Shown: positions 24,347-34,282 of the stretch, piece after piece | Position numbering within the stretch: position 1 is the first letter of the stretch | Layout of the letters: each line of letters opens with the position of its first letter | Source: an uncultured Acidimicrobiales bacterium | GTDB taxonomy: Bacteria > Actinomycetota > Acidimicrobiia > Acidimicrobiales > SZUA-35 | NCBI GenBank assembly: GCA_937997485.1 | Contig: CALKTH010000012.1 | Location: forward strand, 16,111-80,110 | Direction of reading: 5' to 3' | Length of the DNA stretch: 64,000 nucleotides | Program-made: the position numbers and the translations under genes | Notes under the pieces: model-generated | Databases searched by the model: none | What the model was told of the DNA's origin: nothing | What the model saw: only the letters and a program-made list of their open reading frames with translations

Positions 24347-25495
24347 CTAGAGGTGCAGACGTACTTCGGTGCCTCGGCCGGGGCGGCCGTCGATGTCGAC
24401 TCGTCCGCCCAGCTCTTCGATGCGGCCCTTGATGGACCTTGCGATGCCTTCCCCAGTGAGGGGTTGGCTGTCGTCGAAGCCTTCTCCTCGGTCCTTGATG
24501 GAGACGAAGAAGTCGTGGTCGTCACCTGGTTCGGCATACACGGTGGCTTGTTCGGCATGCCCGTGCTTGGCGGCGTTGGTGAGGGCTTCGCCAACAGCGC
24601 CGCTCAGCGCATGGGCGATCTGTGCGTTGCCCACTGGAAGGTCGGGCGCACAGATCACATCGACGCGCAGCCCGTAGCGCTCTTCCGCCCGGCGAGCGGC
24701 GGCCCGGAGCGCGGAGGCCACGTCTTCCTCCACCGTCGATCCGGCGAACAAGTACTCGCGTAGTTCCAGCTCTTGGGTGCGAGCGAGTTCCACGAGATCG
24801 TCGCTCTCGCTCCGTCGCTGGATCACCGCCAGCGTCTGCAACACCCCGTCGTGCAGCGTGCGGGCCACTTCCTCTCGCGCCCGGTAGGCGGAGATCGATC
24901 GGTCGGCCGCCTCCTGCTGCTCGAGTAGGTAGCCGGCCACGCCGCCGGCGACACCGAACAGCACGGTGGAGGCGATGCGAGAGAGGCTCCAGAAGCCCGC
25001 ATCGGTCTCGTATTGAAAGAGCGCCCAGCCCACGTAACGAGCGAGGCCGAGCCCGAGGCCGGTGATCACGGCGGGCCGAGTGCCAGCGGCAACAGCCACG
25101 GTGAAGATCACGGCGATGGGCCAGACAGTGGGCAGTGCTTGGGAGTGGACAACGCCGTAGATCCAGGCGTCGGCGAAGAGCATGACCGCTGCGATGGCCA
25201 GTTCAGGCAACACCGCCACGGGGTCGACGGAGCGGTCGGCGTCCTGGCCGTACCGAATCGAGATCCAGCCGATGGTCAGCCAGGCCACAGCGAGGAGCGC
25301 GAACCCCACGCCGGGATGGGCAACGTCGGCCCGCAGCCCGGCCGGATCATTGTTCGATCGGTCCCACACTTCCCAAGCGAACACCACCGTCATCCATACG
25401 CCCACCACGATGCGGAACGCATGGATGCCTCGAAGCAGCGATCGGCGGGTGGGCGGTGAGATCCGAGGCGGATCGATGAAGCCGGGTGACGCCAC
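24347..25495 (-). CDS. Sensor histidine kinase, NarL-partner type
   Basis: A 382-residue membrane kinase. The N-terminal half has about six hydrophobic segments (for example VVGVWMTVVFAWEVW, LLAVAWLTIGWISI, WPIAVIFTVAVAAG). The HisKA_3 phospho-acceptor is EEVARTLHDGVLQTLAVI near residue 215, and the HATPase domain shows GEALTNAAKHG (N box) and IKDRGEGFDD (G box). It follows the ABC permease gene by 15 bases on the same strand, so ATPase, permease and kinase look like one transcript. It probably phosphorylates the regulator at 21853-22485. Confidence 0.9.
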   Translation of the reverse strand: MASPGFIDPPRISPPTRRSLLRGIHAFRIVVGVWMTVVFAWEVWDRSNNDPAGLRADVAHPGVGFALLAVAWLTIGWISIRYGQDADRSVDPVAVLPELAIAAVMLFADAWIYGVVHSQALPTVWPIAVIFTVAVAAGTRPAVITGLGLGLARYVGWALFQYETDAGFWSLSRIASTVLFGVAGGVAGYLLEQQEAADRSISAYRAREEVARTLHDGVLQTLAVIQRRSESDDLVELARTQELELREYLFAGSTVEEDVASALRAAARRAEERYGLRVDVICAPDLPVGNAQIAHALSGAVGEALTNAAKHGHAEQATVYAEPGDDHDFFVSIKDRGEGFDDSQPLTGEGIARSIKGRIEELGGRVDIDGRPGRGTEVRLHL

Positions 25496-25510
25496 GGCGT
25501 GCAGCGTAGG

Positions 25511-26304
25511 TCAGCCTTGGCGGGCGTAGCGGCGGGTGGCGAGCGGGGCGAAGATCACCACGATCGCGGCCGCCCACAGCAGCGTGTAGAGCGCACCGTT
25601 CTGCAGCGGCCAGGCGGTGGGCTCGGGTGTGCCTGGCGGGATGTTGCCGAACAGCTCACGTGAGGCCTGTGTCACCGCCGACACCGGATTCCACTCGGCG
25701 AACACCTTCAACGGCGCGGGCAGCGTTTCGCTGGGCACGAACGTGTTGGCCACGAAGGTGAGCGGGAAGATCACGAGGAACGAGGCGTTCTGGATGACTT
25801 CGACGCTGGGAACCAGCAAGGCGATGTAAGCCATGATCCAGCTGATCGCGTAGGCGAACACGAGGAGCAGCAGGTAGCCGAGCAGCGCATCGACGATCGA
25901 TCCTCGAATGCGCCAGCCCACCAACAGGCCGGTGAGCGACATGATGATGATCGACAGCACGTTGTAGATCACGTCGCTGATCGTGCGGCCGGCGAGCACG
26001 GCGCCGCGAGACATGGGCAGCGAGCGGAACCGATCGATGATGCCCTTCTGCATGTCTTCGGCAATGCCGTTGCCGGTGAACGTGGCGCCGAATACCACGG
26101 TCTGGGCGAAGATGCCGGCGATCAGGAACTCCCGGTAGCTCGAGCCCTGAATGTCGATCGAGTTGCCGAACACGTAGGCGAACAGCAGTACGAACATGAT
26201 CGGTGAGATCAGGACGAACACCAGCACTTCGGGCACTCGCACGATCTTGATCATGTTGCGTCGTGCGATCACGGCGATGTCGTTGGCGGTGGTGGCGATG
26301 GAGC

Positions 26305-26308
<4 letters not shown>
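25511..26308 (-). CDS. ABC-2 type transporter permease (DrrB-like)
   Basis: A 265-residue permease with six hydrophobic segments (ISPIMFVLLFAYVFG, FAQTVVFGATFTG, LLVFAYAISWIMAYIALLV, ASFLVIFPLTFVANTFVP, LWAAAIVVIFAP). The FVANTFVPSETLPAPLKVFA block before EWNPVSAVTQASRELFGN is typical of DrrB/ABC-2 drug or lipid exporters. It overlaps the ATPase gene by 4 bases (ATGA), making a two-gene exporter. The substrate is unknown. Confidence 0.9.
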
Positions 26309-27321
<1,013 letters not shown>

Positions 27322-27383
27322 GTCCGAAACACTACGCGGCACCACGGACAGATCTCGTCCGCATTTCGCGAGAAGCTGCGAGG

Positions 27384-28349
27384 GTGACGAACGACCCAAC
27401 CGGCCGCGTGCTCCAGCTTCTCTCGCTGCTTCAAACCCATCGACTGTGGCAGGGCTCCGCATTGGCTGAGCGTCTGGATGTGACGGAGCGAACGTTGCGG
27501 CGAGACATCGACCGGCTGCGAACTCTTGGCTACCCGGTCGACGCAGTGCCCGGACGCGACGGCGGCTACCGCCTTGCGGCGGGACAACATCTGCCTCCCC
27601 TGCTGTTTGATGATGATGAGGCAGTGGCGCTTGCTGTGGGCCTGCAAGCGGCAGCCGGGGAAGCGATCGAAGGGATCGAGGAGACTGCGATTCGAGCGCT
27701 CAGCAAGCTCGATCAGGTCCTTCCCGATCGATTGCGGCGACGCATACGGGCCATCACCTCCAATCTGTCGACGGTGGCGTGGGCGGAGGAAGGCGAGAGC
27801 CGAATCGATGTTGACGTGCTGGCCCTGCTGGGCCAGGCGTGTCGAGACAGTGAAGAAGTGCGCTTTGCGTACCGGCGGCGCGACGGAGAGATCTCCGACC
27901 GCCTCGTGCAGCCGCACCATCTCGTCTCCATCACCCGACGCTGGTACCTGCTGGGCTTCGATGTTCGCCGTGATGACTGGCGCACCTTTCGTCTGGACCG
28001 ACTGTCCGATCTCCGGTTGGCCGGGGCTCGGTTCGCGCTTCGGCCGATTCCCGGTAGCGATCCGGCGGCGTTCGTCTCCCGCTCACTCGGCTCGATCCCT
28101 CAGCCTCACGAGGCGACCGTGACGTTCCACGTACCGTCCGAAACGATCGGATCGGCCATGCCGTGGCTGGTGGATGAATTGGAGATTGTCGACGCCGATA
28201 CGTGCCGCCTTCGAGTGCGAGCCGAGACCGAAGAGCAACTGGCCTTTCGTGTGGTCGCTGCCGCTCGACACGCGCCGATCTCGGTCGATGCGTCGGCTTC
28301 GGTGTCCTCAATGGTGCGCGAGATTGGCGCTCGTCTGACTTCCGTCTAA
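27384..28349 (+). CDS. WYL-domain transcriptional regulator
   Basis: A 321-residue HTH-WYL regulator. The N-terminal winged HTH is RVLQLLSLLQTHRLWQGSAL, then LDVTERTLRRDIDRLRTLGY; the WYL domain spans roughly residues 120-210 (VRFAYRRRDGEISDRLVQPH, TRRWYLLGFDVRRDDWRTFR). It is divergent from the DrrAB-like exporter and probably controls it, a common arrangement; the ligand is unknown. GTG 27384 is the preferred start, because the upstream extension overlaps the ATPase gene. Confidence 0.88.
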   Translation: MTNDPTGRVLQLLSLLQTHRLWQGSALAERLDVTERTLRRDIDRLRTLGYPVDAVPGRDGGYRLAAGQHLPPLLFDDDEAVALAVGLQAAAGEAIEGIEETAIRALSKLDQVLPDRLRRRIRAITSNLSTVAWAEEGESRIDVDVLALLGQACRDSEEVRFAYRRRDGEISDRLVQPHHLVSITRRWYLLGFDVRRDDWRTFRLDRLSDLRLAGARFALRPIPGSDPAAFVSRSLGSIPQPHEATVTFHVPSETIGSAMPWLVDELEIVDADTCRLRVRAETEEQLAFRVVAAARHAPISVDASASVSSMVREIGARLTSV

Positions 28350-28452
28350 GCACCCCTCAGGCAGTGTCCACGAGTTCGCATTTACACAGGCGACGGCGAC
28401 AGCCGGGGTCGCGGATGGGAGACGCTCCGGCGTGGACGAAGGCCCGCCGGTC

Positions 28453-29466
28453 TCAGTTGACGGGGGCGAGGCCCTCGACCTGATCGAACGGGATGCTGAG
28501 AAGCAAGTGATCAGCGGCACCAGCGAGTGCGGTGGCTGCCTCATTCGTGCTCACCCGGGCGAGCACGGCCTTTGCCTCGTCGATGAAGCCCTGGGCGACA
28601 GCGAGCGACGATGCGACCCCTGGGCCGCGGCGGACGATGTCGATCGCTTTGTGGCGGTCTTCCATGGCGAGTCCGTCGGTCAGGAGCTCTCGGAGCATGC
28701 CGCTCTCGGGCCACGCGAGGGTGTGGATCACAGGGAGGCTGTAGACGCCTTCGATCATGTCGTTGCCTGCTGGCTTGCCGAGCTGTTCGTCCGTGGCGAT
28801 CACGTCGAGGATGTCGTCGACGACCTGGAAGGCCATGCCATACAGCCGGCCGAACTCGGTGAGGTCGTCGATCGCCTGACGGCTCTGACCGGAGACGATG
28901 CCGCCGATGCGGCAGGCCGCGGCGTAGAGCGAAGCGGTCTTGCCGGCGATGGAAGGGAAGTACTGCTCTTCCGTGCGCTCCACGTCGTACATGGTCTGAA
29001 GCTCACCGACTTGACCCTGGCAGAGCTCGGCGATGGTTGTGGCGAGCAGGCCCGCAACCTCGACACCGAGGTCGGCGGCGATCTCGGAGGCTTTGGCAAG
29101 GAGGTAGTCGCCGGAGAGGATGGCTCGGAGGTTGCCCCAGCGTGCGTTGACGCTGATCACCTGCCGGCGCATTTCCGCCTCGTCCATCACGTCGTCGTGA
29201 TACAGCGACCCGATGTGCACGAGCTCCACGGATACGCCGCCGCGAACGACGTCTTGGCTGACGGCGACACCGTCGGGAAGTGCACAGGCAGCAGAGGCGA
29301 TGGCGAACAAGGGCCGAAGACGTTTGCCACCCGCCTTGATGAGGTGCGAGGAGATCTCCGTGAGGTACGGATCGCCTGCGATGTGCACCACCTCGAGAAG
29401 CGTGTTCTCGACACGTTCCTTGTCGGTGGGGCCAGTAGGAAGCTCAGCCAGCGGGTTGGTAGCCAC
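28453..29466 (-). CDS. Polyprenyl diphosphate synthase (trans-isoprenyl)
   Basis: A 337-residue all-helical prenyltransferase. Both aspartate-rich motifs are present: first LYHDDVMDEAEMRR, second FQVVDDILDVIATDEQLGKP, plus IKAGGKRLRPLFAIAS for diphosphate binding. It builds medium or long isoprenoid chains (menaquinone side chain or undecaprenyl precursor); chain length is not readable here. The GTG start at 29466 has no Shine-Dalgarno; TACTCT ends 7 bases upstream, consistent with a leaderless mRNA. It is divergent from clpC. Confidence 0.9.
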   Translation of the reverse strand: MATNPLAELPTGPTDKERVENTLLEVVHIAGDPYLTEISSHLIKAGGKRLRPLFAIASAACALPDGVAVSQDVVRGGVSVELVHIGSLYHDDVMDEAEMRRQVISVNARWGNLRAILSGDYLLAKASEIAADLGVEVAGLLATTIAELCQGQVGELQTMYDVERTEEQYFPSIAGKTASLYAAACRIGGIVSGQSRQAIDDLTEFGRLYGMAFQVVDDILDVIATDEQLGKPAGNDMIEGVYSLPVIHTLAWPESGMLRELLTDGLAMEDRHKAIDIVRRGPGVASSLAVAQGFIDEAKAVLARVSTNEAATALAGAADHLLLSIPFDQVEGLAPVN

Positions 29467-29636
29467 GTCGCAAAGAGTAGGCCTGACCGTGTCCCCGAGG
29501 TACACCGTGTGACGATTGTGGGTCGTTCGGCTCAAACTTTGCGAGGCAAACGTCACTCGTCGGACCGGAAAAACCCACTGTTTTGTCGAGTTGTTTCGGA
29601 TCAGACGTTCAGGTTGAGCGCTCTGGAGCCGACCTT

Positions 29637-29663
29637 GGAACAAGCACCCCCTGTAGAGTTGTT
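29637..29663 (+). promoter_or_regulatory. Candidate SigR-type promoter of clpC
   Basis: GGAAC at 29637-29641 and GTT at 29661-29663 are spaced by 19 bases, matching the SigR/SigH consensus GGAAY-N18/19-GTT. Start of transcription would fall about 45 bases before the clpC ATG. In streptomycetes clp protease genes are known SigR targets; a SigR/RsrA pair lies at 5503-6377. Confidence 0.5.
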
Positions 29664-29714
29664 TCCACGTTCTCTCTCGGTTCACGAATGTGGGCCGCCT
29701 CTGGGAGGAGACCC

Positions 29715-32261
29715 ATGTTCGAACGTTTCACAGACCGAGCCCGACGAGTTGTCGTGTTGGCCCAGGAGGAAGCGCGCCTCCTGAACCACAACTACATCGG
29801 TACCGAGCACATCCTGCTCGGGCTGATCCATGAGGGCGAGGGCGTTGCCGCCAAGGCTCTCGAGTCGCTCTCCATCTCGTTGGAGGCCGTGCGCAACCAG
29901 GTCGAGGACATCATCGGCCAGGGCGGATCGTCGCCCTCAGGCCACATTCCCTTCACGCCGCGGGCCAAGAAGGTGCTTGAGCTGTCTCTTCGTGAGGCGC
30001 TCCAGCTTGGACACAACTACATCGGGACCGAGCACATCCTGCTCGGTCTCATTCGCGAGGGCGAGGGCGTTGCCGCCCAGGTGCTCGTGAAGCTTGGTGC
30101 CGACCTCAGCCGGGTGCGCCAGCAGGTCATCCAGCTGCTCTCCGGCTACTCCGGCCCCTCGGGCCAGGGCGGTTCCGGAAGCGGTGCCCCCCAGGGCGGT
30201 GGCGAAGGCGGCAAGACCAGCGCCACCAGCGGCGGTTCGGGTGGCGACACTCAGAGCGGTTCGCTGATCCTCGATCAGTTCGGTCGGAACATGACCCAGC
30301 TGGCTCGAGAGAAGAAGCTCGACCCCGTCATCGGTCGTACTCGTGAGGCCGAGCGCGTGATGCAGGTGCTGAGCCGTCGTACCAAGAACAACCCCGTGCT
30401 CATCGGTGAGCCCGGCGTCGGCAAGACCGCCATCGTCGAGGGCCTCGCCCAGATGATCGCCAACGATGAGGTGCCAGACACCCTCCACGGTAAGCAGCTC
30501 TACACGCTCGATCTCGGTGCCCTCGTCGCCGGCTCCCGCTATCGCGGTGACTTCGAAGAGCGCCTCAAGAAGGTGCTCAAGGAGATCAAGACCCGCGGCG
30601 ACATCATCCTGTTCATCGACGAGATCCACACGCTCGTTGGTGCCGGTGCCGCAGAAGGCGCCATCGATGCCGCCAGCATCCTCAAGCCGATGCTCGCTCG
30701 TGGTGAACTCCAGACCATCGGTGCCACCACGATCGACGAGTACCGCAAGCACCTCGAGAAGGACGCCGCACTCGAGCGTCGCTTCCAGCCGGTCAAGGTC
30801 GAGGAGCCCACGGTCGAGCACACCATCGAGATCCTCAAGGGTCTGCGCGATCGCTACGAGAGCCACCACCGGGTGACCATCACGGACCAGGCCCTTGTTG
30901 CTGCCGCCAACCTCGCCGATCGCTACATCGCCGACCGGCACCTGCCGGACAAGGCCATCGACCTCATCGACGAGGCCGGCTCCCGCCTGCGCATCAAGCG
31001 TATGAGCACCCCGCCAGCCTTCAAGGAGCTCGAGTCCGAGCTCGCCGACGTCGTGAAGCAGAAGAAGGCTGCGGTCGAGAACCAAGACTTCGAGGAAGCC
31101 GGCCGTCTCCGTGACTCGGAGAAGGAGCTTCTGACGAAGAAGGAAGAGATGGAAGTGGAGATCAAGGCCTCCGGCGTTGATCTGTTCGACGAGGTCGACG
31201 AAGAGTCGATCGCCGAAGTGCTCTCCATCTGGACCGGAATCCCCGTTTACAAGCTCACCGAGGAAGAGACCGAGAAGCTCCTCCGCATGGAAGACGAGCT
31301 GCACAAGCGAGTCATCGGTCAGCAAGACGCCATCAAGGCAGTGTCCCAGTCGATCCGCCGCACCCGTGCCGGCCTCAAGGACCCGAAGCGCCCGTCCGGC
31401 TCCTTCATCTTCCTCGGCCCCACCGGCGTTGGTAAGACCGAACTGGCCAAGACGCTGTCGGACTTCCTGTTCGGCGACGACAACGCCATGATCACCCTCG
31501 ACATGTCCGAGTACATGGAGAAGCACACCGTGAGCCGCCTCGTCGGTTCACCTCCCGGCTACGTCGGCTACGAAGAGGGTGGCCAGCTCACCGAATCGGT
31601 GCGTCGAAAGCCGTTCTCCGTGGTGCTGTTCGACGAGATCGAAAAGGCCCACCCCGACGTGTTCAACACACTCCTCCAGATTCTGGAAGAGGGGCGCCTG
31701 ACCGATTCGCAAGGTCGTTCGGTCGACTTCCGCAACACCGTGCTGATCATGACCTCAAACCTCGGTACCCAGGATCTCCGCAAGGCGAGCCTCGGTTTCT
31801 CCCGAAGCGACGAGGCCGTCACGTACGAGCGGATGAAGGAAAAGGTCGACGACGCACTCAAGTCGCACTTCCGGCCCGAGTTCCTCAACCGTGTTGACGA
31901 GACCATCGTCTTCCACGAGCTTTCCAAGTCCGAAGTCACCGAGATTGTCGACCTGCTCATCAAGCGCACCGTCGGCCAGCTCGAAGGCCAGGGCATTGGC
32001 ATGGAACTCACCGTCGACGCCAAGCACTTCCTCGCCGACGTTGGCTACGACCCCACCATGGGTGCCCGTCCGCTTCGTCGAGCGATCCAGCGCCGCATCG
32101 AAGATCCCCTGTCCGAGAAGCTCCTCTACAAGGAGTTCAGGGCCGGTCAGATCATCGTCGTCGACGTCGACACTGACGAGAACGGCGAACGAGGCCTCAG
32201 CTTCGTCGCCCACGAAGGCTTCCAGCCCCCGCCCACCGCGGAGCTCGCGGAAAGCGAGTAG
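29715..32261 (+). CDS. clpC: ATP-dependent Clp protease ATP-binding subunit ClpC
   Basis: An 848-residue Hsp100 unfoldase that feeds substrates to ClpP. Order: two Clp-N repeats (residues about 3-140; [14 protein letters not shown] occurs twice), a Gly/Ser-rich linker, AAA-1 (Walker [11 protein letters not shown], Walker [10 protein letters not shown]), the middle UVR-like coiled region ([19 protein letters not shown]), AAA-2 ([28 protein letters not shown]) and the D2 small domain. The ATG is set by GGGAGGAG 4 bases upstream. A SigR-like promoter precedes it; no HspR (HAIR) palindrome was found. Confidence 0.97.
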   Translation: MFERFTDRARRVVVLAQEEARLLNHNYIGTEHILLGLIHEGEGVAAKALESLSISLEAVRNQVEDIIGQGGSSPSGHIPFTPRAKKVLELSLREALQLGHNYIGTEHILLGLIREGEGVAAQVLVKLGADLSRVRQQVIQLLSGYSGPSGQGGSGSGAPQGGGEGGKTSATSGGSGGDTQSGSLILDQFGRNMTQLAREKKLDPVIGRTREAERVMQVLSRRTKNNPVLIGEPGVGKTAIVEGLAQMIANDEVPDTLHGKQLYTLDLGALVAGSRYRGDFEERLKKVLKEIKTRGDIILFIDEIHTLVGAGAAEGAIDAASILKPMLARGELQTIGATTIDEYRKHLEKDAALERRFQPVKVEEPTVEHTIEILKGLRDRYESHHRVTITDQALVAAANLADRYIADRHLPDKAIDLIDEAGSRLRIKRMSTPPAFKELESELADVVKQKKAAVENQDFEEAGRLRDSEKELLTKKEEMEVEIKASGVDLFDEVDEESIAEVLSIWTGIPVYKLTEEETEKLLRMEDELHKRVIGQQDAIKAVSQSIRRTRAGLKDPKRPSGSFIFLGPTGVGKTELAKTLSDFLFGDDNAMITLDMSEYMEKHTVSRLVGSPPGYVGYEEGGQLTESVRRKPFSVVLFDEIEKAHPDVFNTLLQILEEGRLTDSQGRSVDFRNTVLIMTSNLGTQDLRKASLGFSRSDEAVTYERMKEKVDDALKSHFRPEFLNRVDETIVFHELSKSEVTEIVDLLIKRTVGQLEGQGIGMELTVDAKHFLADVGYDPTMGARPLRRAIQRRIEDPLSEKLLYKEFRAGQIIVVDVDTDENGERGLSFVAHEGFQPPPTAELAESE

Positions 32262-32328
32262 CTCTCGCACTCGTGTGCTCGCGCCTCGTTCCTCGGGGCT
32301 CCGCGCACTCCTGCGAATCTCTGTATGT

Positions 32329-32361
32329 GGACCCCGCCTTCGGCGGGGTCCGCTGCTTTTT
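32329..32361 (+). terminator. clpC: Intrinsic terminator downstream of clpC
   Basis: Ten-base stem GGACCCCGCC / GGCGGGGTCC with a TTC loop, then GCTGC and five Ts. It ends the clpC transcript. Confidence 0.85.
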
Positions 32362-32486
32362 GCTGCCCTCCACAGCAAGCTGCTCCGGGCAGGGCAAGGG
32401 GGACTCCGTCGCCCCTTGCGATCCCCCTGGCGGGGCTGCGGCCCTGCATCCCGCTGGCCATCAAGCCAACCTCGATCAGCGATTGG

Positions 32487-32525
32487 CTGGGCGGAATCTG
32501 GTGTCTGACACCCATCACTTACCAG
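32487..32525 (-). repeat. Family B REP-like unit, reverse copy
   Basis: Aligned in reverse complement with the units at 5297-5383: CTGG at the left end, ATCTGGTGTCTGACACC in the centre, CCCATCAC and ACCAG at the right end. It is 39 bases long, as are the other two copies. Confidence 0.7.
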
Positions 32526-32619
32526 ATGCTCACGTGTTCTGCGTGCCGGAGGGCTCTGCGTCACCAACGTCCCGGTGGCGATGAACGGCGATTCGACGAG
32601 GGGCTACTAGGTTGGGCGG

Positions 32620-34140
32620 GTGCCTCGGGTGACCCCTCCACAGCAAGTGAAGCGCTGGAGCCGATGGCTTCTCGTTGCCTTCAGCTTGCTGGTGCTCGCC
32701 GCCTGCGACTCCTCCGTCGACGTCTCCGTGCACGTCGAGGAAGACGGCTCCGGCACTGTGGAAGTTGGCGTGCTGCTCGATTCCGAAGCGGCCGGCTCCA
32801 TTCTCGATCTCGACACCGTCGGCCTCGCTCTCGCCGACCTCGAAACGGCTGGCTGGCAGAGTGAGCCGCCAGAGCGCCTCGAGTCTGGTGGTTTGCAGAT
32901 CAGGACCACGAAGGCCTTCGGCACCATTGAGCAGTTCGAGGAGGTCATGGCGGAAGTCTCCGGCGATGCCCGACTCTTCCAAGACTTCCAACTCTCCCGC
33001 CTGAAGGGTTTCGCCCGGGTCGACTACGCCGTGACAGGGCGCATCGATCCGAACGGCCTCGAACCTTTCGCTGACGCTGCCCTGGTCGACTCGCTGGAGC
33101 GAACCCTTCAATCCATCGCCGACGAGTACGGCGCGACCTCGTCTGATGTCGCCGTCACCCTGCGGGTCGAGCTCCCTGGCGATCCTCGCGAGGAGGAGCT
33201 CGCAACTGGCGAGGCGATGTCGGACGGTGACGGCACGGTGCGGGTGTGGAGCACGAACCTCGCTGCCACCGGGGACGTCATCGTGCGGTCATCCTCCACC
33301 ACCCAGGTGGTCACCGCTCTCGTCCTTCGAGGCGTGGCCATCGTGGCAGCGGTCCTCGCACTTCTCCTGGTGCTCGGCCAGCTGCTTCGTCTCTTGCGGC
33401 CCCAGGGACGCCGAGGTCGTAAGAAGCCGGCGGCCAAGCCGAAGCCCAAACCCCGTCCGGAGCCTGTGATCCCGGCCGAGGACGCCATGGTCACCGCCGA
33501 CGAGATGGAGGCCGGACCCGTTGTTGTAGCTCTGGACGGCATGGGCGTGATCTACCGGGAGGGCCAGGACATCAAGGAGATCTTGATCCCCTTTGCCCGC
33601 GAGATGGGCTCGGAACTCACCGAGGACGAGATCGTGGCGAAGTCCCGGGCCCTGAGCCTGGGACGGCTGACCCCGGCGGACTTTTGGGCCGGGATCGGGA
33701 TCGAGGGTGACACGAACGAACTCGACGATCAGTACCTCAGCCGCTTCACGCTGAACCCCGGCGTGATCAAGTTCTTGCGAACCTTGCGAGATCAAGGTGT
33801 GCAGGTCGCGTGCCTGACCAACGACGCAACGGCGTGGGCCAACAAGCTGCGAGTCCGGCACTCCCTCGACGGTCTCGTCGATCCGTGGATCGTCAGCGGC
33901 GCCGTGGGTGTGCGCAAGCCGGACCGGCCGATCTTCGAAGTGCTGCGTCGGGTGACGGGATTCGCCCCGAACCAGATCATGGTGGTGGATGACGAGCTGG
34001 CGATCCTCGACGCAGCTCGAGACTTCGGATATCGAACCGCTTGGTTTGCTCCCGAGGGGAGCATGGACGAGTCCAACGGGCACGCCATTCTCCGGAGCTT
34101 CGACGTGCAGACCCCGGCGCCGACCGACGCCCCCGCCTGA
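32620..34140 (+). CDS. LppM-like lipoprotein domain fused to a HAD-superfamily domain
   Basis: A 506-residue fusion. A lipobox (LLVLAACDSS) is followed by an LppM-like extracellular domain (DVSVHVEEDGSGTVEVGVLL; residues about 28-215). One transmembrane helix follows (VTALVLRGVAIVAAVLALLL), then a Lys/Pro-rich stop-transfer linker and a HAD domain from about residue 300. HAD motifs: nucleophile block VVALDGMGVIYREG, Thr in VACLTNDAT, Lys in GVRKPDRPIFE and acidic pair in MVVDDELAILDAA. The position after the nucleophile that usually holds the acid/base Asp is Met, so hydrolase activity is uncertain. GTG start. The topology puts LppM outside and HAD inside. Confidence 0.78.
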   Translation: MPRVTPPQQVKRWSRWLLVAFSLLVLAACDSSVDVSVHVEEDGSGTVEVGVLLDSEAAGSILDLDTVGLALADLETAGWQSEPPERLESGGLQIRTTKAFGTIEQFEEVMAEVSGDARLFQDFQLSRLKGFARVDYAVTGRIDPNGLEPFADAALVDSLERTLQSIADEYGATSSDVAVTLRVELPGDPREEELATGEAMSDGDGTVRVWSTNLAATGDVIVRSSSTTQVVTALVLRGVAIVAAVLALLLVLGQLLRLLRPQGRRGRKKPAAKPKPKPRPEPVIPAEDAMVTADEMEAGPVVVALDGMGVIYREGQDIKEILIPFAREMGSELTEDEIVAKSRALSLGRLTPADFWAGIGIEGDTNELDDQYLSRFTLNPGVIKFLRTLRDQGVQVACLTNDATAWANKLRVRHSLDGLVDPWIVSGAVGVRKPDRPIFEVLRRVTGFAPNQIMVVDDELAILDAARDFGYRTAWFAPEGSMDESNGHAILRSFDVQTPAPTDAPA

Positions 34141-34171
34141 CCCCACCCCGTCCCAAAACGCGCCCCTTCTG

Positions 34172-34215
34172 GTGGCACCGTTACTTGTCGCCAGGGCGAC
34201 AACGAACGGTGCCAC
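34172..34215. repeat. Two-tier inverted repeat upstream of radA
   Basis: Outer arms GTGGCACCGTT (34172-34182) and AACGGTGCCAC (34205-34215) are perfect; inside them TTGTCGCC pairs with GGCGACAA. Weaker pairing (CAAAACGCG with CGCGTTGG) extends outward. No T-run is present. It may be a protein-binding site or end the upstream transcript. Confidence 0.6.
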
Positions 34216-34282
34216 GACGCGTTGGGAGGGGGACCGCAGAGCTTGCAAGGTCGATGTCACAGGGCACAGTCATGATGTCGGC

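Larger units (their letters stand above)
32262..32619. other. Intergenic region after clpC
   Basis: No gene is seen in these 358 bases. They hold an intrinsic terminator (32329-32361) and a family B repeat (32487-32525). The first 65 bases have CTCG/GCGC-rich text that resembles the last 65 bases of the window after nrdB, ending in CTCCGCGCACTC in both. Confidence 0.6.

Noticed and set aside
29467..29714. HspR/HAIR palindrome (CTTGAGT-N7-ACTCAAG) upstream of clpC
   Set aside because: No sequence close to both half-sites was found; the SigR-type elements fit better.
29937..31526. A 529-codon reverse-strand open frame inside clpC
   Set aside because: Low-complexity Leu/Asp/Gly-rich translation typical of antisense frames; clpC is complete on the forward strand.
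32262..32320. Similarity of the text after clpC and after nrdB (CTCG/GCGC-rich, ending CTCCGCGCACTC)
   Set aside because: The match is loose, and the second copy runs into the window end, so a repeat family cannot be supported.
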